DNA from: Tricholomella constricta
Taxonomy: Eukaryota > Basidiomycota > Agaricomycetes > Agaricales > Lyophyllaceae
DNA: 64,000 bases
Assembly (NCBI GenBank): GCA_013368375.1
Contig: JAACJP010000022.1
Span: 653,492 to 717,491, forward strand
Direction of reading: 5' to 3'
The translations under genes were made by a program, and so were the position numbers. Shown here piece after piece: positions 55,514 through 64,000 of the stretch. Each line of letters begins with the position of its first letter. Position 1 is the stretch's first letter. Below the pieces are notes generated by a model. It had not been told where the DNA came from and ran no database searches. It saw only the letters and a program-made list of their open reading frames with translations.

Positions 55514-57275
55514 ATGGATTTCGGCCTGAACATCATGGGTCTACCGGTCTACGACGGATCCACCGATTCTTCAGGAGAAGAGGATATCGATGAGAAAGAG
55601 ATTTCAGACACAATGAAGGAAGGACAACCCGGAAAGCGGGCAATGTCGAGTGTATGTCACTTCCTGCATTTAGTTCACGCATCGGTGCGGGTTATGTGTA
55701 AAGAGCAATTCTGATGATGACAACAGAGCAAAGGTCGGCGTCAACGCCGTAAGAACGTCAACTCTGCGTTCCAGCAAGCGCAACAGGCTACCAAGGCCAA
55801 GCTGGAAGCCGAAATTCAACAACTTAAAGTTCAATATGCCGAGGAGGTGAGTGATGACCGGTGTAATAAACGAATTTGACGCTTGACGCTGACCGATGGC
55901 TCCAGATCATCGAAAAAATGTTCGGTGTAAAGCAGTTTACGATCCATGAAGTGATGAAGGACGCCGAGTATGAACGCAAAGTCTTGGAGTTGGAGACAGG
56001 ACGCAGTACACCTCTCTCGGCAGAAGACCCTGCTTTCCAGGCCCTTAACACCAAGTGGTTAGACGCACAGGGTGTTCACGCTGTGTTTGACAAGGATACT
56101 AGGGATTTTGTATTCGCTTGCCGCTTCGAGTGAGTCAATGAATCTGGACGCAGTGACATGGATGCTTACAGTACACTATATTAGACCGTTCGAACACATG
56201 TCAGATGTTCGCGCTAAAGACGTATCTGAATGTCTTCAAACCCTTATGGACTACACCACTTGTGTTGCGGACATCAAGTTAAACGCTGTAAGTTCTTTAT
56301 ATCTGGAGGTGATTGATATTCTGTTCATCGCGGTCACAGTCACAGGCAAAGCCCCATGGAGTGGAGGCGTCATCGTCCCCCGGTATCGAACGCAAACGTC
56401 GTGGCACCATGTTCGGTGCCGGATGGCATGCCAGTATGGAAAAAGGCAAAAGCATTGTTGCCTACGCGCCCAAACGCACGGCTGAAGCAGTGGCAACGTA
56501 AGATATTTATCTCCATACCCAATCTTCATGTCATCTAATAATTGCCAGGTATGAGCGCTGTTATGACAGATTTTCCAAGGTCGCGCACTTGTATCGAGAT
56601 GGGTTATTGCATCTGTTCCCCGGCGGCGGCAGTTTTATTGATGAGTTTTCTGCTGAGTGTGTTTCTTTTACTCCCTTGACTGAAAATTGAGCAGGCTAAC
56701 GTTACGACACTATTTACCAGCCACATGATTCCATCCTTTGCAAGCATGGTTCTTGACGGGGATTCTCCAGAGCGTCCCTTTGCAAATTCTCTGACCATTA
56801 CCCGAGACGACTTTGCCAACTACCAACACTTGGATAAGGATGAAATTGCGATTGCTTTTGGGCTATGGTGGGTGGGAAAAGTCGAGGCAAAAGGCAAGAA
56901 GTACTCGCTCGATGCAGCTGTTGACCACGACAAAGTCAAAGGCGGTGCCTTCTTAGTCGGACGCTATGGAATCGGAGTTGATTTTGAACGGTGCGTGATC
57001 CGGCTCACACCCTATAACAAGTCTGAACTGTTCATCAGGGCTCGGGGGTGGTGCATATTTTTTGGAGAGGAAAGTACGATCGACATTCCACCATGCAGAG
57101 CACAAGCCCGGTGGACGCAACAAGGTTTGGAACATCAGTGCAGTTGACTGGCAAGGGAACGGCTGCAGTAGACCGCTTCTGGAGTGGAGGTGGTAAATTG
57201 TCCAATGCTACGACTCCTGGAGATCGGATAAATGCAGCGGTGGCTGCCATGGCGGGACGAAGCAAAAAGAAATGA
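55514..57275 (+). CDS. Unrecognised multi-exon protein with basic/coiled-coil N terminus
   Basis: Start MDFGLNIMGLPVYDGSTDSS at 55514, with an acidic Ser-rich stretch (SSGEEDIDEKE). The next exons read KGRRQRRKNVNSAFQQAQQA then AKLEAEIQQLKVQYAEE (basic, predicted coiled coil) and IIEKMFGVKQFTIHEVMKDA. After several 50-60 nt introns come YERCYDRFSKVAHLYRDG, MIPSFASMVLDGDSPERPFA and KGGAFLVGRYGIGVDFERC. The last exon is VVHIFWRGKYDRHSTMQST through FGTSVQLTGKGTAAVDRFW to AAMAGRSKKK and a stop at 57275. The basic segment suggests nucleic-acid binding. I do not know the family; it resembles hypothetical proteins of Agaricomycetes. Exon limits are approximate. Confidence 0.5.
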
Positions 57276-58230
57276 TGTATTTGATAGTGGTTATACAATT
57301 ATTCGGTGTTGACCTATGAGGAAGACGAAGGCTTGAATGGATCATGTTGTGACCTCATCACCTAGAACATCTGCAAGCTCCATAGTGGAGGGCAAGTTGA
57401 CAACGGTGCTACTTGTGAGAAAAGGACGGAATGCAAGAGCGCAGTTGGTGGAGGTTCAACTAGTGATTCATTTATATTTGATTTGTTTAAACCCATATTC
57501 TGGACGGTCGCGATCATGCCCGACATGCTCAGGAACATGGCAACGACGCTGGCGTACTCCTGTTTCCTAATGTACGATTCATCCGGCCATGTCAGCGCAC
57601 ACGTGAAGAACGAGCGGTGCAGCGGCAACAGAACTATGCACTGGCATACTCTAGCTCAGTTTTTGGTGATTAGATGGTGGGCGGGGTTACAAGCAAAAAT
57701 TCACCCGTCACCGACGTAATGCTCAGCAACGCATTCTGCATGCCCATAGTCTGCATCTGAGGGGCCGCGCCCGTGCGGAGGGGAAGCGGGAATGAAAAGC
57801 CGAGGATGCACGTATTGAGCCCCATCACAGCCGCGTACTCCGCCGGCCCAGGAAGAGGGACCGGGTGACACGCATACATACAGACAGCTTCAATGACGAC
57901 AAGAAGATAGAAGAAAAACACAACACACCAGGCGCGGCTCGACCTCCTCAGCAGTAGGTGGTGGGAGGTGGACCCACTCCACCTCCCCTTCCACACTAAT
58001 AAACATCGCATCCACAATCCCCATCTCCCCGTATCAGTTAAACGCAACGCGTCGTTGCTTTCGCAGTATCCGGGATCGATGCGTCCCATCTACCCGTCGC
58101 TTCAACGCGGTCCTCGCTACGTAGACGGGCTCGGGGGGACGGGGGAACGAGGCAAGGAGATATGTGGTGATGAGGAGTGGCGGGACAACGAGCAGCGATA
58201 GTGTCAAAGGCTGCGAGGCTTGTATCGGTA
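57276..58230. other. Intergenic, possible membrane-protein fragment
   Basis: A reverse frame near 57720-57900 is hydrophobic (LNTCILGFSFPLPLRTGA), but no complete gene can be built. Confidence 0.3.
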
Positions 58231-58510
58231 TCAGTACGTGGCAATGTGTAGGTGTAACTTACATTGTCCGTCGCGAGCACCTCAGGGTCCACGGTCGCAG
58301 TGTTGATGGTCAGCGTGAAGGCGGACCGTCTGGAAGGTGAGTGGCAGGTCCTCGGCGCTAGGTGTGTTGGGGTCGGTAAGGAAGACAAGGGCAAATCTTG
58401 GGGCTTTGACGGGGACCCGGCAGACGTTGGCGCAGGCGATTTGGGTGATGTTGAGTTCGCCCTTTGGTCGGCCGTCCACTTGGATTTTGTTTCCTAATGT
58501 CTGAAGGGAA
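58230..58510 (-). pseudogene. Possible C-terminal fragment of a secreted glycoside hydrolase (GH79-like)
   Basis: Reverse-strand pieces read GELNITQIACANVCRVPVKA then PRFALVFLTD, followed after a likely intron by FTLTINTATVDPEVLATDN. These resemble the last beta-sandwich strands and Ser/Thr tail of fungal GH79-type proteins. No catalytic domain is found upstream, so this is at most a remnant. The match is from memory and weak. Confidence 0.3.
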
Positions 58511-59200
58511 GGAAAGGGGTGTTAACTCAGGGCAGCGGAGAGTGGGTAAAGGGAAATATACTTGGCGAGGAAGTATTGTGAGGAGAAATGGCCACGGTCG
58601 GCGAGGCGCTTCGCTTAAGAAGGGAAGTGGCTTCTTTGATGAGGTCCTCGCGCAGATACCATTGTCCCGATGCTGGGGGGCGTTTAGCGACGAACACCGA
58701 TGATATAAATCGTGAAAACATCCTGAATGAGAATGTTCAAGCTTTACAGAGGTTAGGGGGGGAAAGCGGCTTCTAGAGGCAGATGCCAGTCTTCTTATGA
58801 TCATGTCTGTCGCCGTAAGCAGCGCAAAAACCAAGAGTCCTGGGGCCTGGTACTATATGTAAGACCGAAAACGAGAAAGGCATCTACAAAATCACAGAAG
58901 CACGCCAGCAGAAAGCAGTGGAAAGAGGGCGATTGTGCGAGGGAAGCAACAAGGGGGAAAAAGAGGGAGACCCGAAAGCGAAACGACTGGAGGGAAAATG
59001 TTCGGAATTTAAGGGGACATGGGTGATGGAACCGTGGCGGAAAGACATCACATTTTGAAGAAGGGCGATCCAGTACAAGCAACACTACATACGTCGGGCG
59101 GATAAATCTATAGTCAACGGCAAACATTAATATAAACGCCATTAAAAACGGTAGAGAGGTAAACTGATCAATGTCAAGTATCAGGAAGCGGTAAGATTTA
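58511..59200. other. Intergenic, nothing recognised
   Basis: Short frames only. No gene is supported. Confidence 0.4.
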
Positions 59201-59201
59201 C

Positions 59202-59955
59202 TCACCTCATGGAAGAAATGGCGGGCACTACGGTGGGACGGCGGCCGACTGGATCAGAGGGCATCATACACCAGGCCATCGTCGCGCACCACATCGGCCA
59301 CGCCGTCTTCATTTTCCCACTCCTTAAGCAACTCATTCAAATGTTCACCCTGTTGGAATTTCTGCTGCCTAGAACGCAAGGTGACAGGCGGTCTGTTGGA
59401 AACCTGCGTGAGCGTCATGAGACAATCAGCCGGAAGACGGCTGCCGTCGTTCATGTCTTCATCAAGGACTCGAACGATCTGCGAACATAGAGCTTCGTCG
59501 GCAGCACGGGCCTTAAAGAGGGCGGTTTCGGCAAGCGCTGCTGCATAGCCATGCGTCTCGACCCGGTCTTCAGCAGCCGCGCGCTCCATACCGGCCTTAC
59601 AAAACGCATCGACCAAAGCCTTTACCTCTTAAGCAAAGTACATCAGTTTATGGAAGGATGGAAAGCAGTGCGGCGACTTACTGTACGGTATGTCGGGGAC
59701 ATCTTGCAGCCTTTGCGCGAGTGCGATGCGCGCGGATATGGGAAGGCGAAAGCTGCAAGTAGCAGCTTCTCCAAGCGCAATACAGCACCTGCACGGAACA
59801 CCCCAACCTTCGAGCTTGCACGGACCCCTAGACGGGTCGCCGGCACACGAAATGCAGGAACCTGGGACCTATGCAGGACGGAAGTAAGCAAAGAAAAAAA
59901 AGGACGAGTAGAAGGATCAGTAAATGTATCTTACCGCCGCATGCGATGACGACAT
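59202..59955 (-). CDS. Unrecognised Cys-rich protein, multi-exon
   Basis: A short first exon MSSSHAA (start at 59955) is spliced to VPGSCISCAGDPSRGPCKLE, then GWGVPCRCCIALGEAATCSF. Eight cysteines in about 40 residues suggest a zinc-binding knot. After another intron comes LVDAFCKAGMERAAAEDRVE, an Ala-rich helix (HGYAAALAETALFKARAADE), and an end LVYDALMPSDPVGRRPTVVP to a stop at 59202. I do not recognise a characterised family, though Cys-rich proteins of this style are common hypotheticals in mushroom genomes. Confidence 0.5.
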
Positions 59956-60399
59956 GATCTTGAGGAGGGACGAGCCCTGAATGGACAGCGGAGAGGCACT
60001 TCGAGGGGGTAATAAGTAAGACATGGTTAAAGGCAGAGGATATGAACGAGGACCTTATATATAAAATTCCAAAACAGCTCACGAAGTGGAGTATGCGGAC
60101 CCATCTCAGAAGGACGCCAATAATACGACAAGGAACGCAGCTTCCTTCGAATCTGGAATGTGGAATTCCTGATGCGGAAGCCTCTCACGATTGATCGCCT
60201 TTGAATCCCGCGATCAGGGCTGGCTTCACCACCACCGTGTGGCGCGGGCACCCTTTACGTGTTAATTCAGGGAGAAATTCTTGAATAGAAAGTGACCATT
60301 GACGAGCAGGGCATATAAATGAAGGCCCAAAGCCGAACAGCAGATAGATTGAGCACAACCTCGGTGACATGACATATGTACAGAAAGATCGAAGGTCGA

Positions 60400-61000
60400 T
60401 TGACAGGCCTAATAAGAACCCTCTTCTTCTGCCAAGGAAACTGGGGAAGTGATCAAAGAGAACACATATGGCGAGTGAAGAAAGGAAGAGATTAAAAAAC
60501 AATGAGGGACAGCATACAAACATAACGGAGCAGACGCACTCTCGTGGTCGTAGTCAAACGCCTCAGGTGTGTACGTGCCGGTGTACGGACCATAGCAGTA
60601 GTCTTCGTGTTCACCATAAAGACCGCAATACTCGCATCGATACTTGGTCCAAACTTGGGAAGCCGTCACGCGCGGTCGACGGAGCAAAGAAAAATACGTA
60701 CCACGCCATATATTGTCATCATCAGCTTCACTTATGTCGATGAGAGACGTGGCGAAAAGGCGCATGTGCGCTAACCGAACGTAACATGTCGGTAAAAGAG
60801 CAAAAGGCAAAGGAACTTTAACCAGGTGAACGAACCTTCCCACTCTTCGCGGTGCTCTTCATCAAAACATACAGGCGACTCGTCGGATTGCAACGGCTCC
60901 TGCGAGCTTCGGATGTCGGCATCCCACTCAACTGATACAAGACCGTCAAGAGGCAAAGGACAAAGGAAGGCACGACCCACTCAAAAACTCGACTGAAGGG
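60400..61000 (-). CDS. Unrecognised small gene with CCHC-like motif
   Basis: Reverse-strand pieces read PLQSDESPVCFDEEHREEWE and, after probable introns, SQVWTKYRCEYCGLYGEHED then YCYGPYTGTYTPEAFDYDHE before a stop. The C-x2-C-x5-H-x3-C spacing is zinc-knuckle-like but not canonical. Exon limits and start are not established. It lies next to a tandem duplication at 60890-61360. Confidence 0.35.
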
Positions 61001-61360
61001 AAGTCTTCAGCTTCCTCACCGCCATGTGCAACCGATAAAGCACCGTCTGCCACGGTATCCATCATAGTACCTGCAGAAAACGCGAAAAAACGCGTTCAGC
61101 AAACTAAGAATAACATTTTAGGTAGAACCAAGGGGACCAATTATGGTCGGATCGTAACGGCTCCTGGGAGCCTCAGACGTCGGCGTCCCAATCAATCGAT
61201 ACAATACCGTCAAGATGCAAAGGATAAGGAAAGACACGGCCACGCACTTAAAGACTCGACAGAGGGAAAGTCTTCAGTTTTCTCACTGCCATGTGCAAAT
61301 GATAAAGCATTGTCTGCCACAGTATCCACCATAATAACTGCAGAAAACGCGAAAGACCCG
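60890..61360. repeat. Imperfect tandem duplication
   Basis: Units at about 60890-61090 and 61155-61360 share GGCTCCTG-GAGC, TACAA-ACCGTCAAGA, GAAGTCTTCAG and GTACCTGCAGAAAACGCG-type runs. On the reverse strand both can encode the related peptide VDTVADNALSFAHGSEKTED, which suggests a duplicated exon. Confidence 0.6.
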
Positions 61361-62099
61361 CTCAGTGAATTAAGAATGATGGGATAAGTAGAATAAAAGG
61401 GACCATTCATGAGGAGCCAAAAACTCGCTGCATGAAATGATAACAGGGAGAAGCGGAGGGGGTGCACGGCTGAAGTCGAAAGCGGCACGGGATGGGGAAA
61501 AAGAATAAAGGAAAGGAAACCGAAAACAGAAGGAGCTCACCATCCATTGTTGAACGTGGTGACCACAGACGAGGTAATTGGGGAACGAAGAAAGAAAGAC
61601 GAAGACGCGTTTTAGATACCAACACAATCTTCGACTAGTCATCTGAACAAACAATGCACCACGAGATACAACAACGCGTGTACCAAACGTGCATCTTCCG
61701 TTCAAGAATACATGACTTGGACAGGAGGGGCACCAGATCAATAGAGGGACACAATAGATTAAGGCTAATGACTTCAACAGTGTGAACCGGCAACTTGATC
61801 AGGATGCCGTTTTTTTTTCAAACAGCACTGATATGGGACTCGATGCAGGAGCACTCCGTCAATCAACTATGTTGACCATGAGTAATAAGACCGTAAGGCG
61901 ATACAGAAAAGACATTAAAGGGATCGCTCAACTGATGTGACAAGATGATCGATGCAAAAGACAAGAAAACGGCGACACGATGCATTTTGATTTTCGTTAC
62001 ACTACAACATGTATAACGACACGGAAACACGCGGTAAGGATCACAGAGGCAATGGTAAAGTCCAAAAATATAGCAGCACGATTAAAAAGCAGAAGGGAC

Positions 62100-63320
62100 G
62101 GCATACCATCGACTGTTCGGATCACGACATCATTTTCCCCTGATGCCTTTCTTGGGTTTCCCTTGGTCCACCTCTTTCGGTACGTCAGATGGTGTCCCCA
62201 GGACGACGACGAAAAGGACATTCGAGGAGAGGTACTTGGCACGAGTAAAGTAAGTTCCCACTGTATATCCCACCGCGACGACGGACTCGTCGGGCACCTC
62301 ATCGACATTGTTGTGGTAACGGCGTCGACCGGGTGAGGCGGATAGCGATTTAAAGTCATCGCTGGTGAACATGAATGGCTTAAGGCCGTTTTTTGCACGG
62401 CCATCAAAGACGGGAACTGCGAAGGTCGTGTAAGTTTGCGTGCAAAAAACAAGTAAGAGGGCTGCAACTGACCGACATCCTCGAAACGCACAGGGTTGCC
62501 GAAAGAAGACCCGGTGTGCAACACCTTCGGGGAGGCAACGGTATGTCCGAACTTGAACGTCTTGCGAGGAGACGCAGGCGCCGAAACTGCAAAGAACAGC
62601 AAGATTAATATATGCACGCATCTACCACTAAGATGGGAAAGTGGGAGGCACGTACAAGAACCAGAGCCCCCTTTCCCCTTAGGGAAAGTCGTAAAGCTGA
62701 ATCCGAGGGGTGACGAAGGTCCAGTTATCACACCATCAGGGAAGTCGAGAAGGGCGCCCCAGACGGAGGTATCTCGGCGCATCTCCTGTGGCCCTGGAGC
62801 GATAGTGATGCGATGCACCTCGGACTGCGAAGAAATAGAACCAGTGGTGGCAGGAGAGAAGAGGGAACAGTCGGTGACCACTCCGATCATGATACCGACA
62901 GCATTTTGCCTGGTATCTGCCATCTTGATGCGATTAGATTCGTACACCAGGGCGGACGGGCTAATCCTGGCCATGTTCACAAAGTTCCCATAGCGAACAA
63001 AGGTAAGGCCGGCTGCCAGGGAGCTAAGCCGATGTCAGAAAGGGGTCAAGTACAAAGGATGCTGGAGACACATACGGGATAGCTTGGGGTATGTACGCCA
63101 TCATGTCCTTGACCGGGAAGCGCATGGAAGACAGATCCGTCTGACTCGAACCGTTGGTATACGGAGCGACATCCATGAACGTTCTAAAACATGTGTCAAC
63201 AAGGTGATACATAGTGAGGTTTGTGGACATACTTGATGTGCGGCAGAGCCTCATAACCAGCCACCATCATAGGGTGCCAAAGCGCAGGATCCCATGACTG
63301 CTTCTGAATCATGACCCTTC
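62100..63320 (-). CDS. Unrecognised multi-exon gene
   Basis: Reverse-strand segments in order: SWDPALWHPMMVAGYEALPH, TFMDVAPYTNGSSQTDLSSM then RFPVKDMMAYIPQAIP, VNMARISPSALVYESNRIKM with ADTRQNAVGIMIGVVTDCSL, PGPQEMRRDTSVWGALLDFP, TFKFGHTVASPKVLHTGSSF, and VPVFDGRAKNGLKPFMFTSD through VPDESVVAVGYTVGTYFTRA to LSSNVLFVVVLGTP. The last exon resembles a conserved segment of hypothetical agaric proteins. No catalytic motif is seen. Exon limits are approximate. Confidence 0.45.
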
Positions 63321-63326
63321 TCTACG

Positions 63327-63960
63327 TCATCTGCCGCCAACTACAGCATAGCCTTCATCCGAAGCGTCGGAACGCGCGTCAGAAGGCGCGTCGCTGCCCT
63401 CGGAGTTGTTACCAGAGGCGGCTTCCTCATTAGAAGGTTCAGCGGACATGCGAGACTCATGGGCCTCGACGTCCATGAAGGGATTCGCGCTTCTAGATGG
63501 GGTACTGGGCGAAGAGCTATGATAGACATCAGAGAAATTGAGAGGGAATAATAGTTGATGCAAGAAAGAAAGCGTACTTAAGTGCGTCAACCTTCTCATC
63601 ATCGTCGGAAGGCAATTGAGGCGCCTTCAGACGACGACCCTTCGAAGACGCCTGGAATAGACTACCATGAATGTTAGCAACGGGTAATATGACAGTGGAC
63701 AATAAACCCACGCCTGGACTTCAGGGAGATCGGAGCCATCGGAAGCGTCATCCGCCGAATGCTCAGGAGCAGCCAGCTCCAGGGGAGGACTCCCACCAGC
63801 GACCTCCAGGGGCGCTTCGGGAGAACTAGGGAGCGTCAGGAGGCCCTCAGAACCATTGAAAGTTGGTACGACGTACATAGGTCTCGCCGTCTTGGGCACA
63901 AGCTTGTCTGCAGATACCGGATTCACTCGAACAACAGTATTGCGCTTGTTTTTACTAACG
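63327..63960 (-). CDS. Acidic low-complexity gene, partial or start uncertain
   Basis: Reverse-strand exons read RPMYVVPTFNGSEGLLTLPS then APEHSADDASDGSDLPEVQA, ASSKGRRLKAPQLPSDDDEK then VDALK, and SPSTPSRSANPFMDVEAHES then NNSEGSDAPSDARSDASDEG before a stop at 63327. The protein is Ser/Asp/Glu-rich and probably disordered. It may belong to the gene just downstream or continue beyond the window edge. Confidence 0.4.
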
Positions 63961-64000
63961 GGGAAATGTACACGCAGTCAAAAAGTGATCCGAGAAAGAA

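Noticed and set aside
1..64000. CRISPR arrays, operons or bacterial-type features
   Set aside because: The genes have spliceosomal introns and fungal families; the tandem repeats have long, diverging units without the repeat-spacer pattern.

Overview
The window is nuclear DNA of a filamentous basidiomycete, most likely an Agaricomycete. Genes are split by many 45-65 nt GT-AG introns. The gene families fit: a class I hydrophobin, a NACHT/STAND NTPase, F-box proteins, Ste14-type methyltransferases, Dus1, a fungal alpha-kinase and a basidiomycete TET/JBP dioxygenase. tRNA-Glu genes carry tiny introns, and about a third of the window is transposon-derived.

Layout. 1.2-9.9 kb: a hydrophobin next to an alpha/beta-hydrolase relic, duplicated as one block (about 1345-3170 and 8039-9905), with a decayed NACHT NTPase between the copies. 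10.4-11.0 kb: three tRNA-Glu genes in tandem. 11.07-14.14 kb: two ICMT/Ste14 paralogues around a small TA-flanked MITE. 14.15-17.28 kb: no gene recognised. 17.28-21.58 kb: an MFS transporter and an aldo/keto reductase with a duplicated segment between them. 22.2-22.6 kb: an F-box-like remnant.

23507-31878 is the most striking part. It is an 8.37-kb element bounded by perfect 154-bp inverted repeats and a 6-bp target duplication (CGGAAC). Inside are a DDE (rve-type) integrase, an alpha-type protein kinase with an N-terminal Cys-rich motif, and a TET/JBP-type 2-oxoglutarate/Fe(II) dioxygenase. All three look intact. I read it as a young integrase-driven DNA transposon carrying two possible modifiers, one of protein and one of DNA.

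31.9-37.4 kb: low-complexity DNA, an F-box gene, and a Dus1 gene with an internal deletion. 37.7-38.2 kb: a minisatellite. 38.3-44.5 kb: a MYND zinc-finger gene split by a 4.8-kb foldback element whose arms are arrays of CCGCGG-rich repeats. 45.58-53.38 kb: an uninterrupted 2,600-codon Helitron frame (Rep, helicase, C-terminal ubiquitin-protease-like domain). 53.8-64 kb: GC-rich repeats and several multi-exon genes I do not recognise, some Cys-rich, some locally duplicated.

Exon limits are given where splice sites and reading frame agree; elsewhere gene limits are approximate. All functional calls rest on motif recognition in the translated sequence, since no database search was possible.
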